Assembly (NCBI RefSeq): GCF_017916365.1
Contig: NZ_JAFMSU010000001.1
Span: forward strand, 186,001 to 250,000
Reading direction: 5' to 3'
Origin: Rufibacter roseolus
Lineage (GTDB): Bacteria; Bacteroidota; Bacteroidia; Cytophagales; Hymenobacteraceae
DNA length: 64,000 nucleotides
The notes beneath the pieces are model-generated. The model saw only the letters and a program-made list of their open reading frames with translations, did not search any database and was not told where the DNA came from. Of this stretch, positions 26,984-34,993 are shown piece after piece; position 1 is the first letter of the stretch, and each line of letters opens with the position of its first letter. Position numbers and translations under genes: made by a program.

Positions 26984-28349
26984 ACGGAATATTGAACTTC
27001 TCCAGCCGGCGGTACAAAGACCCGCGGCTCACGCCCAAAGCTTTGGCCACTTTGCTCACGTTATTACTGTAATAGGCCATGGATTTCTTGATCATATTGG
27101 CTTCCAGTTCGTCAAGAGTCATGGCACCTACCGAGGGCAGCAGTTTCTCGTCCAGTTTGCGGGAGCCGCCCTGCAGTTGGTTCTGGAAATCCTCTACCTC
27201 CAGCAGGCTCTTGCCAGATACCAGCACCGTGCGCTCCACCAGGTTCTTCAACTCCCTGATGTTGCCCGGCAACGGCAGCTCGCGGAGCCATTTCAAGGCT
27301 TTATTGCTCACCTGCAGTTCTTGTTTGTGGTAAGTGACCTTGAGATTATTCACGAAATGCTGCACCAGCCTGGGAATGTCCTGAGCCCGTTCGCGCAGGG
27401 CCGGGAGTTTCACCGTAATGAGGTTGATGCGGTAATAAAGATCCTCGCGGAACTTGCCCTCGGCCACCATTTCCTGCAGGTTGCGGTTGGTAGCGCAGAT
27501 CACGCGTATGTCCAGATTTCTGGACCGGCTGTCGCCGAGGACTTCATAGGTACGGTCCTGGAGCACGCGCAGGAGTTTCACCTGGCTGCCCATGTCCAGC
27601 TCGCCAATCTCGTCCAGGAAAATGGTGCCTTTGTTTGCCATCTCAAAGCGGCCCACGCGGTCAGTCTTGGCATCGGTGAAGGCGCCGCGGCGGTGCCCGA
27701 ACATCTCGCTCTCAAACAGACTGGCCGAGATGCCGCCCAAATTCACTTTCACAAACGGTGCTTTCTTGCGGTGGCTGTTCTTGTGGATGGCCTCGGCGAT
27801 TAGTTCCTTGCCCGTGCCGCTGTCGCCTTCAATCAAAACCGAAGCATCGGTGGCGCTGATCTGCCCGATGTTGCGGAGCACCTGCAAAAGGCCCGGGTCC
27901 TCGCCCACAATCATGGAGAAATCGTACTGGTCATCCAGTTGCTTGCGGGTCATTTTCTCAGAGGATGGTTCTGCCGCAGGCTTCGCCAGTTCCAGAGCCG
28001 TCTTCACCGATTGCAGCAGGGCCTCGTTGTTCCAGGGTTTGGTGATGAAATCGGCGGCGCCGCCTTTGAGGCCTTCCACAGCCAGGTTGATGGAGCCCCA
28101 GCCGGTAATGAGAATCACCGGAACCGCCGGACACCGCTGCTTTATCTGCCCCAATAACTGCAAGCCGTCTTCGCCGGTGGTTTCCATGGAGAAGTTCATG
28201 TCCATGAGCACCAACTGGGGCACCTGACGGGCTACTGCGTTCAGCGCCTCCTCGGGACCATCGGCCTGGGCCGTGGCAAAACCGGCTTGTTTCAGCAACA
28301 AACTCAGAGAAGCCCGTACGGCTACATCGTCATCAACTATCAGGATCAT
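26967..28349 (-). CDS. Sigma-54-dependent response regulator (NtrC family)
   Basis: A 460-residue three-domain regulator: receiver (VDDDVAVRAS; phospho-acceptor Asp50 in LVLMDMNF), AAA+ ATPase (Walker A GDSGTGKE near residue 176; Walker B GTIFLDEIGEL), and a Fis-type helix-turn-helix at the end (NNVSKVAKALGVSRGSLYRR). The sigma-54 contact loop reads GAFTDA at 222-227 in place of GAFTGA, a variant often seen in Bacteroidota activators. It sits behind an efflux operon that has a sigma-54-like promoter, which is the obvious candidate target. Confidence 0.95.
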   Translation of the reverse strand: MILIVDDDVAVRASLSLLLKQAGFATAQADGPEEALNAVARQVPQLVLMDMNFSMETTGEDGLQLLGQIKQRCPAVPVILITGWGSINLAVEGLKGGAADFITKPWNNEALLQSVKTALELAKPAAEPSSEKMTRKQLDDQYDFSMIVGEDPGLLQVLRNIGQISATDASVLIEGDSGTGKELIAEAIHKNSHRKKAPFVKVNLGGISASLFESEMFGHRRGAFTDAKTDRVGRFEMANKGTIFLDEIGELDMGSQVKLLRVLQDRTYEVLGDSRSRNLDIRVICATNRNLQEMVAEGKFREDLYYRINLITVKLPALRERAQDIPRLVQHFVNNLKVTYHKQELQVSNKALKWLRELPLPGNIRELKNLVERTVLVSGKSLLEVEDFQNQLQGGSRKLDEKLLPSVGAMTLDELEANMIKKSMAYYSNNVSKVAKALGVSRGSLYRRLEKFNIPYDAAE

Positions 28350-28378
28350 GGGTTCTGGAAACGGTAAGTGAAGGTAAC

Positions 28379-28414
28379 GTTTTTAGGCTGTTTTTGAAAA
28401 AGAAGGCCAAAAAT
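28379..28414. repeat. 36-nt dispersed palindrome, copy G
   Basis: Starts GTTTTTAGGCTGTTTTTG and ends AAGGCCAAAAAT. It lies 29 nt upstream of the response regulator start, the rarer 5' placement. Confidence 0.65.
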
Positions 28415-28515
28415 GGCTTTGGCAAAGAAGCTCGCAGAATCTGCGCCCACTACGAGATCTACTTATCTGGTCTTGAAGGCTCACCTGCTGGCACAAGGCT
28501 GAAAGCTCTTTCTTA

Positions 28516-28573
28516 ATTGCGGTTGCGTTTAGGTCCCGTTTTTAGAAAAACAGGCCCTAAACGCAACCGCAAT
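28516..28573. repeat. 58-nt extended hairpin with 36-nt palindrome copy H at its core
   Basis: The core 28527-28562 is a 36-nt family member (starts GTTTAGGTCCCGTTTTT). Its stem is extended outward by matching flanks: ATTGCGGTTGCGTTTAGG on the left and CCTAAACGCAACCGCAAT on the right are perfect 18-bp complements. It lies 17 nt beyond the stop codon of the preceding permease gene on the minus strand and may terminate or protect that transcript. Confidence 0.85.
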
Positions 28574-28590
28574 CAAGAACTTAAACCAGG

Positions 28591-29772
28591 CTATTCTTCA
28601 TGGAGCGCCACCGCCGGAAAGATTTTGGAGGCCTGGCGGCTGGGGTAAATGGCGCAGACAATGGCCAGCAGGAAGATAAGGAAGGCCGCGGCGCCGATGC
28701 TTTCCCAGTAGATGAAGGAAGACAACTGGAACACGTTCAGGAGCGGGAACTGTACGGCCAGCAGCAAGCCCAGCAGCAACCCGAAGGTGGCAATCACCAG
28801 CACTTCGCCCACAAACTGATTCCTGATCTGTTTGGAAGAAGCCCCGATGGCGCGGCGCAACCCAATTTCAGAATAACGGCGGTTGATGTTGTACCACAGC
28901 ACCCCAAACAAGCCCAGGGCCACGTTGATGATCAGGAAGCCGCACACCAGACTCATCGCAATCATAGGCACCGTGGTGACTTTGGCTTTGCTTTGGCGCA
29001 TTTTCTCCTGGGTAGTCACCTCAATGGTCCAGTCTTTGGCGATGCGGGAAAGCTCACGCACCATCTTTTCCTCAAAAGCCACACCCGCACCGGGTCTCAC
29101 CTTAATGACCAAGCCGTTCCAGATGGAGTTCTTGTCTTTCTCCAGGTTGATGCGGTGGAAATAAGCCCCTTCCTCGGGGTCAAACTCGCTGTAGGAGCGA
29201 TAATGGTCTACCACGCCAATAACCGCGTACTGGGTAGAATCATTGATGGGAATGAGTTTACCAATAGGGTCTTCCTCACCGAACAGCTCTTCCTGCAGTT
29301 TTTTGTTGATCACGATGGGATCATGCAAACTGCCGTTGTCCTGCGGCCCGAACCAACGGCCCCGGCTCACCTCCATGCCTAATACATTTTTATAATCGTC
29401 TTGCACGTCAAAGATGTCTGTTTCCACATCCTTTTTGCTTTTATAAGACAAGACATTGTTCATCTGGCTGAAGGCAAAAGGGGTGTTGGAGTTGGCGAGT
29501 GAGGCGTGCTCCACCTCAGGGAAACTGCGTACCCGTTGAATTAACTGCTGCTGCACGGCTATGTTGTGTGCCGCGGAGTCTGTGTTAGGGTTGAGCCACA
29601 GTTGCCACACTCTGTCGTACTTAAAGCCCAGCGGCTGGGTGTAGTTGTGGTAGTTATAGATGATGAAGCTGAGTACCGCAAAGAGCACCAGGAAGGAAAA
29701 GAAGATTTCGGTGATCAGAAGAAAGTTGCTTTTCTTCTGGTTCCAGATCAGTTTAAACAGATGGCGTATCAT
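28591..29772 (-). CDS. ABC transporter permease, MacB/FtsX type (second copy)
   Basis: A 393-residue permease with an N-terminal helix (FLVLFAVLSFIIYNYHNY), a periplasmic MacB_PCD-type domain, and three C-terminal helices with the FtsX motif GLRRAIGASSKQIRNQFVGE. It overlaps the paralogous permease gene by 4 nt (29769-29772), so the two are translationally coupled and probably form a heterodimer. With the ATPase, HlyD and TolC genes upstream it makes a tripartite MacAB-TolC-like pump. The exported substrate cannot be inferred. Confidence 0.9.
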   Translation of the reverse strand: MIRHLFKLIWNQKKSNFLLITEIFFSFLVLFAVLSFIIYNYHNYTQPLGFKYDRVWQLWLNPNTDSAAHNIAVQQQLIQRVRSFPEVEHASLANSNTPFAFSQMNNVLSYKSKKDVETDIFDVQDDYKNVLGMEVSRGRWFGPQDNGSLHDPIVINKKLQEELFGEEDPIGKLIPINDSTQYAVIGVVDHYRSYSEFDPEEGAYFHRINLEKDKNSIWNGLVIKVRPGAGVAFEEKMVRELSRIAKDWTIEVTTQEKMRQSKAKVTTVPMIAMSLVCGFLIINVALGLFGVLWYNINRRYSEIGLRRAIGASSKQIRNQFVGEVLVIATFGLLLGLLLAVQFPLLNVFQLSSFIYWESIGAAAFLIFLLAIVCAIYPSRQASKIFPAVALHEE

Positions 29773-31013
29773 TTGGAACCTCCTTTCAGTGCCTCAACGG
29801 CGTTTAAGCGTGACATTTTAAAAGCGGGGTAAACCCCGGAAACCAACCCGAAAATCAGGCAAAGCAGCAATCCCCAGGCAAAAACCCGCAGGTTCAACCC
29901 CAGATTCACGTAAGCTAGGATACCACTGTCATTGATCATCTCCAGCACCCCCGCCGAGATCAGGAAGCCCAGCATACCGCCCAGCAGCGTAAGAAAGATA
30001 TTCTCCACAATGAACTGCCCGATGATGGTAGCCGATGAGGCCCCAAACGCTTTGCGCACGCCAATCTCTGAAGACCGTTCCATAATGCGGCTGATGTTGA
30101 TGTTTACCAGGTTAATGGTGGGCAGCAGCATGAACAGGAAGGCCGCAAAAGCAAGAATACCATATAAAAGGCCTGACTTATCCGTTTTTCCGCCTCCCAT
30201 GAGGCTGCGGGCAAAGGTCCCGAAGATGTCATCGGCAAACGAAAACACTTCCTGCACGCCCTCCGGCTTGCTGTTCTTGTTCACCTGCAGCATCATGGAA
30301 GCGAACTCATCTTTGATCTTGGGCACGTCACTTGCCTTTTTGGCTTTGATGGTGGCAAAGTAAGTTCCTTTGAGGCCTGTGCGTTTGAAATCCTGGCTTT
30401 TGAGGGTGATCGGCACCCAGACATCGGCGTAGGAATGCAGGCGCAGCACCGGCACATCTTCCACCACCCCCACTACCTTGTATTTCACCTGGTCTACCTC
30501 AATGGTTTGGCCTATGGCCTCTTTGTCTCCGAAGTAGTTTTTGCGGGTGTTCTGGTTGATGACTGCCACACGGCTAGCGTTGTTCACTTCCTGGGCACTG
30601 AACGGCCGTCCTTCTACGAAATTGAACTCCAGAATGTCCCAGAATGCGGCATCGGTGTGTTTCTGGTCCAAGGTCAGCTTCTTGTTGTTCACGTAGCTGT
30701 TCACCGGCATAAAGATAGAGTTGATGGAGACATTCTCCGGCGTTTTCAGCGGACGCACAAAGCGGTTCAGGAAATAATAGCTGGGCGGACTGCTGTTGGT
30801 ATAGCCTTCTTTGAACTGCTCCCGCATGTTGTTCACAAAAAGCAGCTTGTCAGATTCCCGCTCCGGCATCTGCGGCCCAAACGCGTGGTCGTAGAGCGAG
30901 GTCACCACCATGAGCACCATTAAAGTGAAACTGATCCCGAAGAGGCTGATGAAGGTGAAGAATTTGCGGCGTTGCAGCACCGCCCAGGCTATTTTTATAT
31001 AATTCTTAAGCAT
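29769..31013 (-). CDS. ABC transporter permease, MacB/FtsX type (first copy)
   Basis: A 414-residue paralogue of the following permease: N-terminal helix (FFTFISLFGISFTLMVLMVV), large periplasmic domain, and three C-terminal helices with the FtsX region SSEIGVRKAFGASSATIIGQ. In this family the periplasmic domain couples to a HlyD-type adaptor and does mechanotransmission rather than classical alternating access. It begins 10 nt after the ATPase stop. Heterodimer formation with its neighbour is inference from coupling. Confidence 0.9.
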   Translation of the reverse strand: MLKNYIKIAWAVLQRRKFFTFISLFGISFTLMVLMVVTSLYDHAFGPQMPERESDKLLFVNNMREQFKEGYTNSSPPSYYFLNRFVRPLKTPENVSINSIFMPVNSYVNNKKLTLDQKHTDAAFWDILEFNFVEGRPFSAQEVNNASRVAVINQNTRKNYFGDKEAIGQTIEVDQVKYKVVGVVEDVPVLRLHSYADVWVPITLKSQDFKRTGLKGTYFATIKAKKASDVPKIKDEFASMMLQVNKNSKPEGVQEVFSFADDIFGTFARSLMGGGKTDKSGLLYGILAFAAFLFMLLPTINLVNINISRIMERSSEIGVRKAFGASSATIIGQFIVENIFLTLLGGMLGFLISAGVLEMINDSGILAYVNLGLNLRVFAWGLLLCLIFGLVSGVYPAFKMSRLNAVEALKGGSK

Positions 31014-31023
31014 GGCCGTAAGG

Positions 31024-31716
31024 TTAAATCTGGGCTTCTATAACCATGGAGTCTGCCACTTGCTGCCCGTCAAAGAACCTGATGAGGCGGTTGGTTTTCA
31101 GGGCCATGTTCTCGTCGTGGGTCACCATCACAATGGTGGTGCCTTCTTCCTGGTTCAGGCGCAGCAGAATGTCCATGATCTCCTCACCCATCACGCTGTC
31201 CAGGTTACCGGTAGGCTCATCGGCCAGGATAATCTCCGGGTTTCCGGCCAGAGCCCGAGCAATGGCTACCCGTTGCCGCTGCCCACCCGATAGCTGGTTA
31301 GGGAAATGCTTCGTACGTGCGCTCAGACCTACTTTTTCCAACGCCTCCAACGCCCGCTTGCGCCGGTCACTTGCTGAGACATTGCGGTACAGCAGCGGCA
31401 GCTCCACATTGTCCACCACACTCAGGTCATGGATGAGGTGATAGCTCTGGAACACGAAGCCTATCTTCTCATTGCGCAGCTTGGCCAGCTTGCTGTCTGA
31501 ATGGGTTTTCACCGGCTGGCCGTCAATGGCCACGTACCCACCAGTAGGCTCATCCAGCAGGCCCATGATGTTGAGCAGCGTGGATTTCCCGCAACCGGAC
31601 GGCCCCATAATGGAGACGAACTCTCCGCGTTCTATCTGCAGGTTCACGCGATTAAGGGCTACCGTTTCAATGGTTTTGGTGCGGTAGACTTTTTCGATGT
31701 CTGTTAACTGTATCAT
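31024..31716 (-). CDS. ABC transporter ATPase, MacB/LolD type
   Basis: A 230-residue ATPase of the MacB/LolD/FtsE class. Walker A GPSGCGKST, Q-loop in FVFQSYHLIHDLSV, signature LSGGQRQRVAIARALA, Walker B ILADEPTGNLD, and the switch His in VMVTHDENMA are intact. It powers the two FtsX-type permeases encoded just downstream. A 265-nt gap with REP and palindrome repeats separates it from tolC, so it may have its own promoter or depend on read-through. Confidence 0.95.
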   Translation of the reverse strand: MIQLTDIEKVYRTKTIETVALNRVNLQIERGEFVSIMGPSGCGKSTLLNIMGLLDEPTGGYVAIDGQPVKTHSDSKLAKLRNEKIGFVFQSYHLIHDLSVVDNVELPLLYRNVSASDRRKRALEALEKVGLSARTKHFPNQLSGGQRQRVAIARALAGNPEIILADEPTGNLDSVMGEEIMDILLRLNQEEGTTIVMVTHDENMALKTNRLIRFFDGQQVADSMVIEAQI

Positions 31717-31732
31717 AGTTATAATGCGTTTT

Positions 31733-31804
31733 CTAATGTGCTAATTAGTTAATGTGCTGATGTGCTATTCTCTTCTTCGTCCCCCTTTGAAGGGGGTAGG
31801 GGGA
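31733..31804. repeat. Short repeats between ATPase and tolC genes
   Basis: Two spaced copies of TAATGTGCT with a related third GATGTGCTA (31733-31768) are followed by the palindrome CCCCCTTTGAAGGGGG and an extra TAGGGGGA (31780-31804). No function is evident. Confidence 0.5.
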
Positions 31805-31834
31805 TGATTCACTTTTGCTGATTAATCTTAGTTT

Positions 31835-31908
31835 GTAGGGGCAATCCCTTGTGGTTGCCCTTCACGTTTGCCGCCGCCGTTAGGGCAACCACAAGGGATT
31901 GCCCCTAC
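31835..31908. repeat. Inverted pair of GTAG-tagged REP sequences
   Basis: Arms at 31835-31860 (GTAGGGGCAATCCCTTGTGG then TTGCCC) and 31883-31908 are perfect inverted copies around a 22-nt spacer. They belong to the same family as the pair at 8840-9042, but here the spacer is much shorter. Confidence 0.85.
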
Positions 31909-31936
31909 TTTCAAATGCGTGTTTTTCGATTGTCCC

Positions 31937-31972
31937 GTTTCTGGCCCGATTTCCGAAAAACAGGCCTGAAAC
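31937..31972. repeat. 36-nt dispersed palindrome, copy I
   Basis: Starts GTTTCTGGCCCGATTTCC and ends CAGGCCTGAAAC, one of the most symmetric copies. It begins 9 nt after the tolC stop codon on the minus strand. Confidence 0.85.
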
Positions 31973-31981
31973 AGCGTTAGG

Positions 31982-33457
31982 CTATTTTTCGACTAACAAA
32001 GATACTCCGTGTTCAAAATCATATAAGGTAAGGGCGCGCAGGCGGTAATAGGCGACCCAGAAATCCTGGAGGGCAGCAATGTGGGCGCGGCGGGCCTGGT
32101 CTTTCTCCTGCAGCGCTATGTTCAGATCAGTGATGCTGATGCGGCCTACCAGGAACGTGGCCTTGGTGATGTTGTAGCGCTCCTGCCCGATGGAATCTGC
32201 CGAGGCCGTGATGCGGAGTCTTTCTTTCAAGAGCTCAATCTGGTTTACCTGGGTGAACACGCTCTGCTCAAAGGCGGTCTGCTCCTGCTCCACGGTGTAC
32301 TGGGTGAGTTGCAGCTTGGCCTCGGCGGTTTTCACGCGGGCTTTCTGGCGGCCCCAGTCCACGATGGGTACATTGAATCCCAGGATGACCTGCTGCTGGT
32401 TCTCGGGGCTGGCGAAGCTCTCAGAGAAGTTGTTCGCGTTTTTGGTGAGTCCGAAAGTGGCGTACAGATCGGCGTTGAAACCGCCTTTGCCGCGGGCCTC
32501 GGCTACCTGCTGCTGCGCCTGCAGTACTTTGCGCTCGTTCTGGAAACGCTCTTTGCGGTTCCGGCGGGCCTGCTCCAGGGCGGCTTGTTCGTTCACTTCC
32601 AAAGCGGGTACTTCCTCAGGGGCCTGCACCACCATTCTTTCGCCTTGGGGCAGCCCTACGTAGGCGGCAAACTGCATGGTCACGGTTTTAAGCTCGGTGG
32701 AGGCTTGCGCCTGCGCCAGTTGCGCGTTCATGAGGCTGAGCTGCAGCTGCAGGAGTTCGTTTCTGGACAATCGGCCCAGCCGATATTTTTCTTCGGCCAC
32801 TTTGAAAAGCGCCTGGTTGTTTTCCACGTTCTTGGAGGCGATCTCGTAGTTCACCTGCTGCAGCAGCACCTCAAAGAAGCGTTGGGTAGCGGTGGTGGCC
32901 ACGGTCTCACGGTCCTCGGCATATTGACGTTCTGATTCCTGGAACCGCAGCGGCTCCACTTTCTTGGCCCAGGCCAGTTCATTGAACCCGAACAGCGGCT
33001 GCTTGAACCCGATAACCGCCGGGAAGGAGTTGTAGCGGCGCAAGCCCTGGTTGAAATCATCAAAGCGCTGGCTTTGTGAGGAGATGAAAACCTGTCCGCC
33101 GGTAAGCCCTACCGCCTGGCTCACGGACAATGCCAAATCAGAATTACTGATGGACACGGCCTTGAAATCGGTGGTACCGTCCGGCTGGATCACCGGCACA
33201 ATGCTTCGGGAGAAATCTGGCAAAGTACCGCTGAGCGACAACTGCGGCCGGTAATCTGATTTGAAGGTGCGGTACTGCCAGTAGCTGCTGGTCTTATTGG
33301 TGGAAGCCTGCTTGGAAGCGATGGAGGAGGACAGTGCCAGGTCTATGGTCTCCTGCAGGGTCAGGCGGCGGGCCGGTTCCAGGGCGTTCTGTTGGGCCTG
33401 CGCCAGAGGCATGGCGAAGAAACTTACCAGCACTATATATAATAGAGTCGTTTTCAT
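31982..33457 (-). CDS. TolC family outer-membrane efflux protein
   Basis: A 491-residue TolC-type channel. From ATG 33455-33457 there is a signal peptide (MKTTLLYIVLVSFFAMPLAQA). The two TolC repeats are mostly coiled-coil helix (LTLQETIDLALSSSIASKQA at the start, QVNYEIASKNVENNQALFKV and NRKERFQNERKVLQAQQQV later). A longer frame from 33478 overlaps the hlyD stop by 8 nt, but it would put seven residues before the signal peptide. It serves the ABC pump as outer-membrane exit duct and follows hlyD by 13 nt. Confidence 0.9.
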   Translation of the reverse strand: MKTTLLYIVLVSFFAMPLAQAQQNALEPARRLTLQETIDLALSSSIASKQASTNKTSSYWQYRTFKSDYRPQLSLSGTLPDFSRSIVPVIQPDGTTDFKAVSISNSDLALSVSQAVGLTGGQVFISSQSQRFDDFNQGLRRYNSFPAVIGFKQPLFGFNELAWAKKVEPLRFQESERQYAEDRETVATTATQRFFEVLLQQVNYEIASKNVENNQALFKVAEEKYRLGRLSRNELLQLQLSLMNAQLAQAQASTELKTVTMQFAAYVGLPQGERMVVQAPEEVPALEVNEQAALEQARRNRKERFQNERKVLQAQQQVAEARGKGGFNADLYATFGLTKNANNFSESFASPENQQQVILGFNVPIVDWGRQKARVKTAEAKLQLTQYTVEQEQTAFEQSVFTQVNQIELLKERLRITASADSIGQERYNITKATFLVGRISITDLNIALQEKDQARRAHIAALQDFWVAYYRLRALTLYDFEHGVSLLVEK

Positions 33458-33470
33458 GGCGAAGGCTGGC

Positions 33471-34721
33471 TTAGTCATCAGAAAGTTGGATTTCCTTCAG
33501 GTGCACGTACTCCTTGGTGTTGGAGAGGATGATCTGCTCGCCGGCGGCGATGTCGCCCTGCAGTTCCACGAAATCCAGGTTGCTGGCGCCGCTGCGCAGA
33601 GTGCGCCTCACGGCTTTATCGCCCTGTACCACAAACACTTCCTGCTGCGGCGATCCGGTGTAGAAAGGTCCGTTTTTCACGCGCAGCACGTTGGGCCGGA
33701 AATCGGTGAGCACGAAGACTTCTACCCGCAGGTTGGAGCGCAGCAATTGGTGGTTTTTCTCTTCCAGCCGCACGTAGAAGGTGATGATGCCGTTCTCTAC
33801 TTTGGGCTGCACGTTGGCGATCTCGCCGCGCAGATCGGTCTCGTTCACCCGCACCGTCACGGGGCCGCCCACTTTCACTTTCTCGGCGTAGTTGTCAGAA
33901 ATGGTGGCTTTGATCTTGAAGCTGCTCAGGTCGGCTACGCGGGCAAGGGGCTCGCCGGCGTTCACGGTGGCGCCCACCTCCTCGTTCACCCAGGTCACCA
34001 CGCCTTTGCGCACAGCCTTGACATCGGCTTGTTCCAGTTGGCGCTGCAGTTGGCCAATATCCCGCCGCTGGATCTCCAGTTCGTAGCCCACGCCTCTCAT
34101 GCCTATGCGGGCGGTAGCCTGTTCATCCTGGATCTGGCGTTGCAACTGAGCCAATTCCAGGGAAGCCACTTTGAGGTCCATCTCGGCTTTCTTCACGTTT
34201 TCCTGGGTACCGCCGCCAATGGAGAGCAGGTATTTCTCATCGTCCAGGGCGGCTTGCAGGCTTTTCACGCGCACTTCCTGCACGGCATAGCGGGAGCGGA
34301 GCTGGTTCACGTTTTTCTGGAGGGTGTTCTCCAGCTCGGCGTTCTTGTTCTGTTTCAGCTGTTGTTCATCCCTGAGCTTTTCAAAGGCGGTTTGGGAAGT
34401 CTGTTTGTCCAGGAGCAGGAGCGGCTCGCCGGCCGCCACGTGGTCGCCGGGGGTATGGATCACGCGCTCAATCTTGGCCTGGATAGGACTGGCGATGATT
34501 TCCTCTACCTCGGGCACCACCACCCCGGAGGCGGTGAGCGAGGCCTCAACGGCGCCAACTTCTACCGTGGCAAAGCGAAGCTCTGATTTTGGGACTTCTG
34601 TTTTCAGGACGGACCTGAAAGCCAAAACCCCTAGTAGCACCGCCACTACCACCGCGCTGATCTGCCACATGCGGCGGCGTTTGGCTTGTTGTACTACGGC
34701 TTGGGATAGTTCTCTGTCCAT
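33471..34721 (-). CDS. HlyD/MacA-type periplasmic adaptor
   Basis: A 416-residue membrane-fusion protein. One N-terminal helix (about residues 19-38), split lipoyl halves (SPIQAKIERVIHTPGDHVAAG and KAVRKGVVTWVNEEVGATV), a long coiled-coil hairpin (about residues 90-220), and a beta-barrel region are visible. The frame extends to 34754, but ATG 34719-34721 (MDRELSQAV) is preferred because it follows the predicted sigma-54 promoter. It is the first gene of the efflux operon. Confidence 0.92.
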   Translation of the reverse strand: MDRELSQAVVQQAKRRRMWQISAVVVAVLLGVLAFRSVLKTEVPKSELRFATVEVGAVEASLTASGVVVPEVEEIIASPIQAKIERVIHTPGDHVAAGEPLLLLDKQTSQTAFEKLRDEQQLKQNKNAELENTLQKNVNQLRSRYAVQEVRVKSLQAALDDEKYLLSIGGGTQENVKKAEMDLKVASLELAQLQRQIQDEQATARIGMRGVGYELEIQRRDIGQLQRQLEQADVKAVRKGVVTWVNEEVGATVNAGEPLARVADLSSFKIKATISDNYAEKVKVGGPVTVRVNETDLRGEIANVQPKVENGIITFYVRLEEKNHQLLRSNLRVEVFVLTDFRPNVLRVKNGPFYTGSPQQEVFVVQGDKAVRRTLRSGASNLDFVELQGDIAAGEQIILSNTKEYVHLKEIQLSDD

Positions 34722-34750
34722 TTTCTTAAAGGTTTGACACCATCCCTTAT

Positions 34751-34765
34751 CCAAGCACTATGCCA
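34751..34765 (-). promoter_or_regulatory. Probable sigma-54 promoter of the efflux operon
   Basis: Minus strand reads TGGCATAGTGCTTGG, against the consensus TGGCAC-N5-TTGC. The -24 element is near perfect and the spacing exact; the -12 element has GG where GC is expected. It lies about 30 nt upstream of the chosen hlyD-like start. A cognate sigma-54 activator gene is in the same cluster. Confidence 0.6.
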
Positions 34766-34813
34766 TTATCTATATTATTGATTATCAATGTTTTATATAT
34801 AAAACCTCAACTC

Positions 34814-34839
34814 AAAAGTGTCCAGTTCTGGACACTTTT
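34814..34839. promoter_or_regulatory. Perfect inverted repeat, probable activator-binding site
   Basis: AAAAGTGTCCAG, a TT centre, and CTGGACACTTTT form a perfect 12-bp inverted repeat. Its centre lies about 70 nt upstream of the sigma-54-like -12 element, a normal distance for an enhancer site of an NtrC-type activator. It could also act on the divergent methyltransferase gene. Confidence 0.65.
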
Positions 34840-34892
34840 TCCACTTATGGTCAGGTTTTCACAACCCGGAGAAAAGAGCTTAGAAAAATTTC

Positions 34893-34928
34893 GTTTTGGG
34901 CCTTCTTTTGTAAAAACAGGCTTAAAAG
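34893..34928. repeat. 36-nt dispersed palindrome, copy J
   Basis: Starts GTTTTGGGCCTTCTTTTG and ends CAGGCTTAAAAG. It sits 65 nt upstream of the TrmH-like gene, between divergent genes. Confidence 0.75.
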
Positions 34929-34993
34929 GGAGAGCCGTCCTGCTATCTTTGCCGCGTTCCCGGACAGCTTTACCAACATCGGGGCAGCACAGC

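Noticed and set aside
26949-27803. Plus-strand open frame opposite the response regulator gene
   Set aside because: The opposite strand encodes an intact NtrC-family protein; the frame has no recognisable features.
28350-28590. A second sigma-54 promoter before the regulator gene
   Set aside because: No GG-N10-GC match with TGGCA or TTGC context was found on the minus strand in this interval.
33297-34586. Long plus-strand open frame (429 codons) opposite the HlyD-type gene
   Set aside because: Antisense of a clear adaptor protein; composition is biased to His, Val and Leu and no domain is visible.
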